The notes beneath the pieces are model-generated. The model was not told where the DNA came from. It did not search any database and saw only the letters and a list, made by a program, of their open reading frames with translations. A DNA stretch of 64,000 bases, taken from positions 6,245,001 through 6,309,000 of the forward strand of contig JARFIW010000999.1 of NCBI GenBank assembly GCA_036346225.1, read 5' to 3'. This DNA is from Platerodrilus igneus (lineage: Eukaryota > Arthropoda > Insecta > Coleoptera > Lycidae). The position numbers were made by a program, and so were the translations under genes. Below, piece after piece: positions 54,924 to 64,000 of this stretch; position 1 is the first letter of the stretch, and every line of letters begins with the position of its first letter.

Positions 54924-56685
54924 TGTAACGTGCATTTTTATAGCTTAACATTTTACGCTTTTTCCCAATTAGTAAATACATTTCGGTAACTACTATTTCT
55001 ATATTTTATATTTATTAACTCCTTAGGCGAATGCGTCGTATTATAATGAGTGGATTGCATCGTTCTTGTCTTGCCGTTCGTATAGATTTTGTTCCTTATG
55101 TGGATATACAAGTCTAGATAATAGACGGTAAGAGGTTGTAATAGCAACGAGTTGAATAAACAGATGAGTAGTTGTAGTATGTTCTTGGTTCCTATATATT
55201 AAATACGTGGAAAAATACTGTTTCTTCTTTGCTTTGACAATAGTGAGAATTAATGCGGTATCAATTTTCGAATTGTTCATGAACAAACACGGCACGATTT
55301 TAGTTGTTTTTCTTGTGAAATAAAAGTTGTATATTAACTGTAGTAAGTGTAGTGCTAATTCGATTGAAGTAGTATGGTTGATAGGCGAACGTGTTTGGTC
55401 GACGCACGTGTTTTACGGAACATTTGACGGACTTACTTTAGTGATACACGTGCTTTACTCATTGTGGTTTTTTTTTTTGGTGCTTTGTCTTTTGATAGTT
55501 AAACTGTGTGTGCGATTTAGTTTCGCGGTCCTTTTCTTTTTTATCAGTGTAGTGCATACTTTGGATTATCCAAATACAGTTGATACTATAGTTTCTGAAT
55601 TTTCTAACCCCCAAAGAATCTAAAACAGATCATTGCTTTCGCAAATTTCGTTATTTGCGAAATATAACAGATTACCGGTTTACAAAGGTATTGGTTGAAG
55701 TTTCTCACTGCTTTTTGGATGTTTATGAAAATAATATACATTTGGTCCCAGTTGAAATTAAACTAGTGCTACAGAATAATTCGAAATTATTGTCTCAGGA
55801 AATAGAATTAACAAGAAATTTATCAATGCTACATAGTTCCGTCGCCTGATAATGTCTGCTGCTAACACCAGTGACATACGTAGGTGTGATTAGGGTAACG
55901 TGTGATAAGTTCCATCAACACCCTCCCAGTCAAGAGTGAAGTGCTGCGTTAGTGCCGGACATCGTGAATCCCACACTTCAATTGCAAGGAAGCGTTACTG
56001 AAGGACCTTTTGTAAGTTGAAGTATTTCCTACTTGTTCTTACTGTAAATATCTATCCGTTGTTTTGCCATATCTTTGTCGTTCGGATACCTTTTACAATA
56101 GAATTGCATGCTATTAAGAAACAAAAAAAAAGAGAAACAAAACAAATTAGTTTGAGTAATTTGAATATTTGGACAGGAAAGGAAAAAAAATCAATGCTAC
56201 TGGATTGCTCATATCAATTGTGTCTTATCTATTTATCTTTTGTTAACATTTTGTCTGATTTATGTTTAATTGGCGTGTGAGAAAACGTTTCCGCTACTCC
56301 CCAATATTACCTCACTTTGTACTAAAAATTTTTGTATTGCTTTTACCGTTGTTATATTATATAGATTATCTAAACAGTTTTTTTTTACATTCTATAAAGT
56401 ACTGAACAATCTATGCTCGATCAGCATGCTATGCTTTTTCTTTATTTCAGGTTTGCAGGACTAATTTTTTTTTATTGCAGGTTTACTATTCTAATTTTTT
56501 TTATTGCAGGTATTGTTACGAACTCCTTACCGCCGCGTACATAATATGTTGGTCTGCTTTCTACAACCCCCCCTAATTTCCGATTGAGTCCGGTCATTTC
56601 TTTGATTTTCTTGGTGTTACGCACGGCTACGAGCCAACGTAGCATAAATTTGGCGTCCAACGTGGCTGCCTCGATAAACGTAACA
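54924..56685 (+). repeat. Gypsy-3 5' LTR (about 1.76 kb)
   Basis: Start set by the AAGT duplication, end by the primer-binding site. The last 227 bases (56459-56685) equal 58662-58888 with 4 mismatches in the final 172. Internal features: polypyrimidine-AG units near 56450-56510 and a TGTTACGAACTCC start-like sequence at 56514. Short open frames inside (for example 55327-55623) are hydrophobic and unrecognised. A 172-bp LTR (56514-56685) is the alternative reading. Confidence 0.6.
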
Positions 56686-56691
56686 TAAATT

Positions 56692-56709
56692 TGGCGCCCA
56701 ACGTGGAGC
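56692..56709 (+). promoter_or_regulatory. Gypsy-3 primer-binding site (tRNA-Lys)
   Basis: TGGCGCCCAACGTGGAGC, one base from the 18-base complement of an insect tRNA-Lys 3' end, starting 7 bases after the LTR. Confidence 0.85.
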
Positions 56710-56856
56710 ACCGAAATTATTTTTTTTCTTCCTTCTCGTTTGAACTGGATTTTGTTTAGTATTTAATTATTTCGTTAATTTAGTTTCTCTATCAAACAAG
56801 CCTAATAATTCGTTTTTGTGTCTATAAATATTTGGGTGTTGGTTGATTCTGTAGTA

Positions 56857-58660
56857 ATGGGGGACTATTGGAAATTAAAAGTTGATCGTTTACATGATGC
56901 TGAACTCAAATAAGAAGTCGGTTCTCGTGGGTTCGATGCAAAGGTACCTGTATCCAAATTTCGTAAATCCTTTAGGAATATTTTGAAAATGGAATCTTCT
57001 GAAACTCTAAGTCCACTTAAATCTGGTATCGATTTTCAGACTGATAATAAAGCCGTGACTGAAGGTTTAACTGAATTAACTACGAAGAGTAAAGATTTTA
57101 ATGGTGATACTTCAACTGCCAACGGCAAACGTATTATTAGCCTTGCTATGCATCTCAAAGGGAGAATCCAACGCATGAATGTTACTTCTGACGCTGAAAC
57201 AGTCATACAGCGAAAGTTGTTGCTATGTGTTAGTAATTTACGCAGTGATTGCGATAGGTTATACCGTCGCTTTAGACGTTCTTCCACTTCACCTAGGGCA
57301 CCACTTGTTTCTACGGCTACTATTAATCCGACTACTACTGATACTGAGGATGATCTTACGTCTGCTGAATCTTCTGATGAATTACCTATACCTATATCTA
57401 TTTCTAAATCAATTGCTACGTCTGGTTATGGACAGCTGGTGTCTAAATGGGACTTAAAATTTTTCGGGTGATGACCGTATGTCTTTAAATGCATTTCTAT
57501 TACGCGTGGACGAATTATGCTCGGCACGCAACGTTTCTGCTTCTCAACTATTTTCTTCGGCATCAGACTTAGTTTCGGAATAAGCTTTAATTTTATTCAG
57601 AGCGCATAGAAAATCCCTAACTAATTGGCAAGATGTTATTCGACTATTAAGGGAAGAATTTCAACCCGTTAATTACAACGAAAAACTTTTAGAGGAAATA
57701 AAGCAACGTACTATGGGTCCCTCAGAGTCTATTGGTGTATATTTAGCAACGATGGAAAATTTATTTGCTCGTCTAACAATCTCTCTCTCTCTGAACCACA
57801 GAAACTCGAAATTATTTTACCAAATCTTACCCCTTTCTACCAAACCAAATTAGCTTGATCTGAATACTATTACGGAACTTTTGCGTGTAGGTCGCAGACT
57901 AGAACAGCGCAAAATACAAGCCGATAATTTCAAGTCTTCTCCTGCTCTGAACTTTTCTCAACTCCTAGAGCCTGACTTAGCTTATACAAGTTCTGCGGTC
58001 CGCAACAAACTTACTTCTGCTTATGTCCCTCCCCATTCTGGTGTTACTACTTCGAAAACATTTACACCTGGTGCAAGTGATGCTCCTAAAAATATTTCTA
58101 ATTCTTCCGTTACCTGTTGGAACTGTGGCCAACGAGGACACAAGTCTCCTTCCTGTACTAAACCTCAAATACTTCATTGCTATGGTTGTGGTAAACCTAA
58201 TGTTACCCGTACCAATTGTACGAGTTGTAACAAGAATTTAAAACTACCGATCGAGTCGCTAAGCCGAGAAACCGACCCGATTCCTTCTACAGTTGTCTCG
58301 GTACCTATTATTTCCTCAGAAAATCCTTTCTCTGGTCTTGATGACCGATCTAAATATGTTCTGGATTTTATTTTAGCTAGTTCTCGTGAGGACGACAGAC
58401 CTTATCTTACTGTTACTATTTTCGACATCGAGTTTAAGGGTTTGCTTGATCTGGCGCTTCTCGTACGATTATTGGTGGTCCTGGTTGGGATATTCTCTAT
58501 TCTCTTTCTTTGCCTTTGTCCCAAACGGAGATCCACAGCTGTACGGTAGCCAATGGTCAAGCTTGTGACATTCTCGGTCACTTACTTTACCCATGTCGGT
58601 CGAAAATAAAACTATTCTTCTTGACGTCCTAGTCGTTCCTTCTATTTCTCAGATTTTGTC
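56857..58660 (+). pseudogene. gag: Gypsy-3 Gag and protease start
   Basis: ATG at 56857 opens MGDYWKLKVDRLHDAELK, then a TAA near 56911. The reading continues through the 56983-57471 frame, shifts near 57470 (MSLNAFLLRVDELCSARN, NWQDVIRLLREEF: the capsid-like region) and ends in the 57881-58549 frame. Two zinc knuckles are seen: CWNCGQRGHKSPSC and CYGCGKPNVTRTNC, the second lacking the usual His. After a shift near 58450, LLDSGASRTIIGGPGW is the protease active site. Coding stops at 58660 at a deletion junction. Confidence 0.82.
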
Positions 58661-58661
58661 T

Positions 58662-58888
58662 GACTAATTTTTTTTTATTGCAGGTTTACTATTCTAATTT
58701 TTTTTATTGCAGGTATTGTTACGAACTCCTTACCGCCGCGTACATATTATGTTGGTCTGCTTTCTACAACCCCCCCTAATCTCCGATTGAGCCCGGTCAT
58801 TTCTTTGATTTTCTTGGTGTTACGCACGGCTACGAGCCAACGTAGCATAAATTTGGCGCCCAACGTGGCTGCCTCGATAAACGTAACA
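58662..58888 (+). repeat. Gypsy-3 3' LTR remnant
   Basis: 227-bp direct copy of 56459-56685. The junction with pol has a 2-base GA microhomology, consistent with a deletion between pol and the LTR. Confidence 0.82.
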
Positions 58889-59119
58889 AAGTAACAATCT
58901 TAATTTAAACAATAAGTTTTTTACAGTCTATTGTGACCTGCACCTGCAGTGTCAAGTTACGTCTGGAATACAAAGTAGTTGCATTCGTTCTCATGTGTTC
59001 TGTCTGACTTTTATTAACCTTTTATTATCTATCCTTGAACTATACAATGTTGCAAGTTAACTTAAGATTCAATAATTCCATTTAATGGTACCTATATTTG
59101 ATTTGGGAGATATGTAACT

Positions 59120-59127
59120 CCTCCCAA
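59120..59127 (-). promoter_or_regulatory. Errantivirus-like polypurine tract
   Basis: TTGGGAGG on the minus strand abuts the AGTTAC start of the LTR. Confidence 0.6.
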
Positions 59128-59152
59128 CGTAGATGAAAATTAAGGGTTTCGC

Positions 59153-59655
59153 TTAATTTTTAAACTTCATTGTCCCTAAGGGTACATTTGTTGTTTGTTT
59201 ATTTACCTTTGTTGCTTGTTTGTTATGACTAAACTTCGTTCCTTTTTTCTTATATCTGAGATACATTTTGTACAATAAATACATAATTAGTAGAATGATT
59301 ATACTAATTAATAAAATTGTCCAAACACTTATGTTATCATAATGTAATTTTGGCACTTTTAACTCACTCAAGTGTTTTTATAGTTGTCCATTAACTTCAT
59401 GGCTTGGTTTGAGCTCATCTAGGTGTAGGTGCTCTAGTTGCATTGGTTTCTTGAAGATTTCGTCGTCTTTGGCTTGTGTAAATTTACGAATTTCTTTGTT
59501 ATTGTTGGGTTTTGGTATACTCGAATAATTTCGTTTCTCAATTTTAGATAACAATCTTCTTTAATGGTGATTACTTTACTTCCAATTAATGCCAAATTGT
59601 TTTCGTCTTGGTTGCAATGGGCGACTGCTATTACTTCTTGTGGAAATACAGATGC
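59153..59655 (-). pseudogene. env: Errantivirus-like env, 3' end
   Basis: A 72-residue open piece (59371-59153) contains a long membrane segment (VWTILLISIIILLIMYLLY) followed by a basic tail (KMYLRYKKK), the layout of an insect retroviral envelope C-terminus. Upstream in another frame (about 59650-59430), VIAVAHCNQDENNLALIGSK and KEDCYLKL fit the conserved membrane-proximal ectodomain with Cys pairs. A frame break near 59400 and loss of everything upstream make it non-functional. Just outside is the polypurine tract and LTR, as expected. Confidence 0.75.
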
Positions 59656-60060
59656 AGATGCAGATCGTTAACATAATACCATTTGTCTGGTGGTATTTCA
59701 ATGTTAGCTTCAACGTCTTTACATTCTCAAAACATGCATATTTTTTTTTGTTTTCAATTATAAATTGCCAACGATGACTATTATTTTCTAACGCGGTTCT
59801 TACTTTAACATATGCACATAATGGCCGATATCAATTGAACCTCTGTGTTCTACAACACCATATAATATGTATATCACTTTGGATTGATTAGGAATGAACA
59901 TTGGAATGTTTTCATATTGTTTTAAACAGAATGGCGTTAGGTCTAGTAACATGCGAAAGTTCGTCCGATTTGTTACCGCTAGGCATGGTGTTAAGGCTAA
60001 GCTTCCGTTTTTTCTGGAAAGCACTAACAAGATGAACCAGGGGTTAAAAGAAATTATTGA
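59656..60060 (-). pseudogene. Ubiquitin-specific protease (USP16/45-like) C-terminal fragment
   Basis: Minus strand, three frames in sequence. MLLDLTPFCLKQ, then YILYGVVEHRGSIDIGHYV (about 59815-59860) with the catalytic His of peptidase family C19 in GHYV; one base shift gives AYVKVRTALENNSHRWQF; another gives IPPDKWYYVND (about 59670-59702) with the conserved W and the Asp-box. This order and wording match USP16/USP45-type deubiquitinases. The Cys box and most of the enzyme are absent. It ends at a CATCTG-repeat (about 59650) directly joined to env on the same strand. Confidence 0.8.
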
Positions 60061-60104
60061 AAAAGAACACCTCAAAATTAATTAATTAATTAATAAAAAA
60101 TTCC

Positions 60105-61186
60105 AAAATCTTATATGTGTCCCGTACAAAGTGGAACTAGCAGATGTTAAGTTGGAAACTTTATTGGAGGAACTACCAGATATATTAGACGGACTCGACA
60201 AACATTATTTCTATCTTTTTGACATGGATGTAACTAAAGATTTTGCTGACATATTTAGCAAGATGGATATGTGTAATTATTTAACTACAAACTATAACTT
60301 TTGCTACAAGGGCGAATACGATAAAAACTGCAATATTATAGTTGCCAACGATAAAACTGTGGGAATCGATTATTGAACATGGCTAACAACCAATGCAAGA
60401 ATTAAGATATACAACAAATTTGTGTGTCAGATAACAAGTCCTGGTGTTAATAAACAACTTGGCAATCATATACTAGATTTTTTACGTTGTCCAGATGCAC
60501 GTTTAAGGAAAACATTTGCGTCTACTTTGGCCAACGAACATGGTATTACGCGATTGGAAGCGACAATATACAACTGTGCAATTGGAAGCTATGTCAGTGC
60601 GGAACAAGTGTATAATCCCTTAAAAGACTGTTTAACCTTATTGGAAGATAGTAAGTTATACTTCCTAAAGGCGCCAATGTACTCAGTACCACTTGCCAAA
60701 ATGTGGAGTAAGCTATCGGACAAGCTACAAAATAGCTGCTGTTTAGTGTTTAATAATCTGCTACAGTACGTGTATTGGGGTAATGGCAATACAAAGAAAT
60801 TGACGGGCTTGCAAATTAAGTTGTCCGAAAAACCAGAGGAAAGGAAAAAATTGATAAAGTATATGCTTTCGGCTTTTAGTGTTAACTATTTACCTGTAAA
60901 TTATTTGGAGATAGTAGAGGAGGAAGACAGTCAAGATAAAAAATCTTACACAAGTACTACATTAAAGCAGGTAGTACATATTTTACACAATCTGCAACAC
61001 CATATTCTACAATTCCAAAAGAAATAATCATTTCGGAATTGGGGTTGATAGATACGCCTAACATTCGCCCAGAGGTTGTACGACAACGCGTAAATATTGG
61101 TAGTAAACTCTATCCGTATACGCTAAAGGAAATTGCCTCATTATGCATGCCATGCGCAGTAAATGACAGAAAAAGACAGCTTATAA
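60105..61186 (+). pseudogene. Unrecognised ORF A (right copy), nearly intact
   Basis: Reads VELADVKLETLLEELPDILD, then an 81-residue open piece, one TGA near 60374, then [40 protein letters not shown] and TRLEATIYN, continuing to 60950. A 4-base deletion relative to the left copy moves the frame near 60940; in the next frame the shared block NIRPEVVRQRVNIGSKLYP continues to 61183, where homology to the left copy stops. About 360 residues in all. The KIYNK...RLE layout loosely recalls rolling-circle replication initiators of filamentous phages, but no HUH motif is seen and I do not assign a function. Left flank is (ATTA)n and the USP fragment; right flank is Gypsy-4. Confidence 0.6.
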
Positions 61187-61192
61187 CGGGGT

Positions 61193-61344
61193 TGTTATGT
61201 TATATAATTTTAAAGGGGTTCTGCTCGATTCAATCAACAGATGTTATTTTGTGTTAAGCATTTAATGAACGTAAACCAAATATACATAAATGTAAAACAA
61301 ACAAACTTAACATTTAGGTAAAATTACTGATATAGTTTCAACAG
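61193..61344 (-). repeat. Candidate Gypsy-4 3' LTR
   Basis: On the minus strand TGTTGAAAC...CATAACA follows the pol stop; the last Cys and stop codons lie in its first bases. No clear polypurine tract precedes it and no second copy is in the window, so the limits are provisional. Confidence 0.4.
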
Positions 61345-62072
61345 TTCACGGCGCGTGGTCTTAACCGGCCCGCGTATATAGATGGACTCCTCACGACTAC
61401 TACTGATAAGGAACGCTCGGACTTGTTCCGGTTAAAACATACACTACGCGCAGGGGCGGACTTATTATATTTGTTACAGTCTCCCCTCCCGGTCGCACAC
61501 TCGTCCCGAGAAGTGACCGGCACATTCACAATTTTCCTTTTCGGTCTTCCTCGTAAACGCAACTCAGCAATGGGCTTCTCTGAAGGTTCAATATTAGCAA
61601 GGGTCAGAGAAGACACGAGATAAACTCCAAGAGGAATGACTCCAGGACCAACTTTTCCGACTTCATAACTAACGGGTGAGACAACTCTCAAAATCTGGTA
61701 AAGACCGTCTCTTTTAGGATAAAACTTCGACGTTTGTCCCTTCGCCGAATTACTCGTAGCATGAGTGGTAACCCACACTAAAGTTCCAACCTCATAGGTT
61801 TCTACTTTGCGTCGTTTGGCGTTAGCATAGACATTTCTCTTGTCCTGCTTCGTTTCTGTACAAAATTTCGCTTCTCGCCAAGTTTCGACCATTCTCTTTA
61901 AATATGGAGTTATCTGTGGCACAAAAATGTCACTCTCCAACACAACTTTTACATCATTTTTAATGTCATCCAAGGTTTTCATTTCTCTTCCAAATGACAA
62001 ATACGCGGCGGTATAACCAGTTGTTTCACACCAAACCGAATTCATCGCAAAACGGATAGAGGGCAACTTCAC
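61338..62072 (-). pseudogene. pol: Gypsy-4 integrase C-terminal region
   Basis: 244 residues: FAMNSVWCETTGYTAAYLSF and GREMKTLDD (the 'G.SP..L.FGR' block after the integrase core), ETYEVGTLVWVTTH and FYPKRDGLYQILRVVSPVSY (GPF/Y-like module), then a basic tail (RLRGRPKRK). Frameshifted from the core by about 50 bases (62072-62120), where a few residues of the core end are lost. Confidence 0.85.
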
Positions 62073-62119
62073 ATGTCAATTTCAATGATCCGTACTCACA
62101 AGCATCGCGAGTCTTGGCT

Positions 62120-62605
62120 TTAAATCTCTATTTTGCGTTCCACCATATTCGCTGATGGGTGATATAAAAGAGTAAACGATTCCTTAATATCCAAAATAAA
62201 ACAAATCTGCTGCATCACAGCAGATACAAACTGTACACCATTATCCGAAATAATCTTCCGAGGTATGCCATAACGAAGAAATATTTCGTCTACAAGAGTG
62301 ATAGCACACTCTTCTGCTGTCGCTCTAACCAAAGCAAACAATTCTACCCATTTTGTAGCGGTATCCTCTACAATAAAAATCCTTTTTTCTCCTTTTGGAC
62401 CTTCAGGCAGTGGCCCAAATAAATCAATTGTAAGAACTTCGAACCGTTGAGCATAAACGGGAGTAAGCAATGTTCCCGGTGGCTTTAAATTCGTAGCCTT
62501 GTACCTTTGACAATCGGCACACTTGCTTACATAATCACTAATGTACTTTCTCATACCAGTAAAGTAATATTTTTTGGCAATACGAAGATAAGTGCGCTCT
62601 ATACC
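62120..62605 (-). pseudogene. pol: Gypsy-4 integrase zinc region and core
   Basis: In frame with the upstream ORF after a TAG near 62606: the H2C2 region (HDAATAAH...CADCQRYK) and core with VLTIDLFGPL (first D), KIISDNGVQF (second D) and NMVERKIE (E). The triad is complete. One nonsense codon separates it from RT-RNase H. Confidence 0.88.
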
Positions 62606-64000
62606 CTAATGAGCGGCTGTGGCTGCATCATGCAGCTCCTGTAGAACTGGTTCCCTTTCATGAACCGGAACAACTAGTTGTGCTTCCTCGCCATCATCGG
62701 CGGCATAGCGGTAAAGAATTCCTTGAGACAACAAATATCCACGATCCGTCCACTTACAAAATTCATTATCGGTCGAATCTTCAAAACTACGAATTATTTT
62801 TTCAAGGTCCGGATCTTTGAGTTGTTCGCGTCGAATTTCATCTGCTGAACGATGAGGCAATTCTACAGATATTTGACAAACACTACAAGTTTCTACATTG
62901 TCGTTGCTACAGGGAGGTCGTGATAATGTATCAGCAAGTACATTTCGTTTCCCTGGCAAATACTCAATTTTTACATTGAAACTTTGTATTAACAAGGCCC
63001 ACCGGGCCAGCCTTCCTGTGGGAGACTTAAGGCTCATTAACCATCGCAAAGGTTGATGATCCGTTTGGACAGTAACAGAACAGCCTTCAATGTATCCCCT
63101 AAATTTATTCAAAACCCATACCACCGCCAAGGCCTCTCGCTCCGACGTGGCATAATTTCTCTCGGCGCTAGTCAAAAGTCGACTGGCGTATTCTATGGGG
63201 TGCTCTTCAGCGCCTTCGCCTTGTAAAAGCACTGCCCCTAACGCATAATTACTAGCATCCGTACGTATCAAATACGGTCTTGATTCATCACACTGTCCCA
63301 AGACCGGGGCTGAAACTAATGATCGTTTTAACGCATCAAATGAATTCTGTTGGGTTTCTTCCCATTTCCAAATAGCATTTTTCTTCGTTAAATCGCTTAA
63401 CGGTCGCGATATCGTAGCAAAATTCTCAATAAACCGTCTATACCAACTAGCGATTTGCAAAAAGGATTGAACTTCCTTTACATTTCGTGGGGCGAGCCTA
63501 TCAACCATGGCTGCCATTTTTTCAGGATCCACTGAAATACCAGAGGGCGTAATAATATGACCTAAATATTTGACTTGAGCACTAGCGAAAACACATTTTT
63601 CTCTATTTGCACGCAGCTTAAACTGGTCTAATCGGTCAAATACTAATTTCAAGTCCTCTAGATGATTGTCAAAAGTGCTTGATAGCACGATAAGATCATC
63701 CAAGTATGCCAACACTAAAATATCACCCAGTCCTCGACGGAACTGGTCCATTAATCGTTGAAAAGTAGTCGGAGCAGTCTTTAGTCCGAACGGGAGACGT
63801 AGGAACCGATACGTCCCAAAAGTGGTTACAAAAGTAGTCTTATCTCGATCACTATCTTTAACGGCAATTTGGTGATAACCAGAACGTAAGTCAATAGTTG
63901 ACATGAAAAATGTTCGCTTAGCAGCATGTAATAAATCGTCTACACGCGGCAACGGATAATATTCATTCACAGTGATCGAATTTAATCTTTGATAATCTAC
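62606..64000 (-). CDS. pol: Gypsy-4 reverse transcriptase and RNase H (open to window edge)
   Basis: Open from the window edge (VDYQRLNSITVNEYYPLP) to a stop at 62606. RT: FMSTIDLRSGYHQIAV (motif A), LRLPFGLKTAPTTFQRLMD (motif B), LAYLDDLIVLSS (motif C, YLDD), KYLGHIITPSGIS (thumb). RNase H: YLIRTDASNYALGAVL, SEREALAVVWVLNKFR, VQTDHQPLRWL and LADTLSRPP. All catalytic residues are present. The upstream part of pol is outside the window. Confidence 0.93.
   Translation of the reverse strand, partial: VDYQRLNSITVNEYYPLPRVDDLLHAAKRTFFMSTIDLRSGYHQIAVKDSDRDKTTFVTTFGTYRFLRLPFGLKTAPTTFQRLMDQFRRGLGDILVLAYLDDLIVLSSTFDNHLEDLKLVFDRLDQFKLRANREKCVFASAQVKYLGHIITPSGISVDPEKMAAMVDRLAPRNVKEVQSFLQIASWYRRFIENFATISRPLSDLTKKNAIWKWEETQQNSFDALKRSLVSAPVLGQCDESRPYLIRTDASNYALGAVLLQGEGAEEHPIEYASRLLTSAERNYATSEREALAVVWVLNKFRGYIEGCSVTVQTDHQPLRWLMSLKSPTGRLARWALLIQSFNVKIEYLPGKRNVLADTLSRPPCSNDNVETCSVCQISVELPHRSADEIRREQLKDPDLEKIIRSFEDSTDNEFCKWTDRGYLLSQGILYRYAADDGEEAQLVVPVHEREPVLQELHDAATAAH

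Larger units (their letters stand above)
54924..58888 (+). mobile_element. Gypsy-3: Ty3/Gypsy element with pol deleted
   Basis: Inserted in the errantivirus-like LTR with AAGT on both sides (54920-54923, 58889-58892). Ends TGTAACG...CGTAACA. A long 5' LTR (54924-56685) precedes a tRNA-Lys primer-binding site and gag. Pol stops right after the protease active site at about 58660, where a 227-bp copy of the LTR end begins. RT to integrase and most of the 3' LTR are deleted. Confidence 0.82.
54600..59119 (-). repeat. 3' LTR of an errantivirus-like element, split by Gypsy-3
   Basis: On the minus strand the LTR runs from AGTTACATATCTCCC (59119) to 58889 and resumes at 54923 to end CTAACT (54600). 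It matches the two solo LTRs. A polypurine TTGGGAGG lies directly upstream (59120-59127), and env coding precedes that, so this is a true 3' LTR. The candidate duplicate outside it could not be paired because the rest of the element is missing. Confidence 0.85.
61193..64000 (-). mobile_element. Gypsy-4: Ty3/Gypsy element, 3' half, runs off window
   Basis: Minus-strand RT, RNase H and integrase with only a few breaks, followed by a candidate LTR. Truncates ORF A of the unrecognised element after AGACAGCTT. Gag, protease and the 5' LTR lie beyond the window. Confidence 0.88.

Noticed and set aside
55327..55623. 98-codon hydrophobic plus-strand ORF
   Set aside because: Lies inside the inferred long LTR, has no family signature and is T-rich low complexity.
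56514..56685. A 172-bp LTR with perfect TGTTACG/CGTAACA ends as the full LTR of Gypsy-3
   Set aside because: The direct repeat extends 55 bases further upstream in both copies and the AAGT duplication places the element start at 54924. Kept as an alternative only.
59894..60085. Plus-strand frame starting MNIGMFSYCFKQ that could be the N-terminus of ORF A
   Set aside because: It is antisense to the USP fragment, whose conserved blocks read on the minus strand; ORF A homology starts only after the (ATTA)n run near 60105.
60380..60600. Rolling-circle replication initiator assignment for ORF A
   Set aside because: Only a loose KIYNK...RLE resemblance; no HUH motif or catalytic Tyr context could be identified by eye.
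1..64000. CRISPR arrays, rRNA genes, bacterial operons
   Set aside because: None seen; direct repeats are LTRs, minisatellites and microsatellites, and the content is eukaryotic retroelements.

Overview
The window is a transposon-dense, AT-rich stretch of an animal nuclear genome, most likely an insect. That call rests on the element types present: BEL/Pao, an errantivirus-like LTR element with an env remnant, R1-like and craniofacial-development-protein-2-like (RTE-like) LINEs, Penelope-like elements (PLEs) and Ty3/Gypsy elements. I see no intact single-copy host gene. Nearly all coding sequence belongs to mobile elements, most of it decayed by stops and frameshifts. Boundaries were read by eye from terminal repeats and target-site duplications (TSDs).

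Layout. 1-9190: a compact two-ORF element of unrecognised type (minus strand) split by a BEL/Pao element (886-9040, 413-bp LTRs), which itself contains a 5'-truncated PLE (about 5165-6940) ending in a hammerhead-ribozyme motif. 9178-15810: LINE fragments, one with a full endonuclease-to-3' layout (about 10090-13990) split by a short inverted-repeat element, plus a tRNA-derived SINE. 17400-19530: a second PLE (minus). 19530-24560: about 1.5-kb inverted-repeat arms around a dispersed AT-rich repeat. 26910-32650: Gypsy-1, carrying a decayed macro domain between integrase and 3' LTR, with a 757-bp solo LTR nested in that 3' LTR. 34885-37400 and 41000-44345: two decayed R1-like LINEs (minus), one hit by the SINE, the other by a solo LTR with AGTTAC ends. 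46255-50057: Gypsy-2, internally deleted. 50821-53074: a second AGTTAC LTR containing a hAT-like element with GGTTCG repeats. 54600-59119: the 3' LTR of an errantivirus-like element (minus) containing Gypsy-3 (54924-58888). Its env 3' end (59153-59655) abuts a ubiquitin-specific-protease fragment on the same strand. 60105-61186: second copy of the unrecognised ORF. 61193-64000: Gypsy-4 (minus).

The two most notable signals are host-type protein domains lying in the same orientation as adjacent LTR-element genes: an OARD1-like macro domain in Gypsy-1 and a USP16/45-like deubiquitinase C-terminus beside the errantivirus-like env. The third is the unrecognised ORF family, present at both window ends, each copy disrupted or flanked by retrotransposons. 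At least seven element-in-element insertions can be ordered, several confirmed by exact TSDs.
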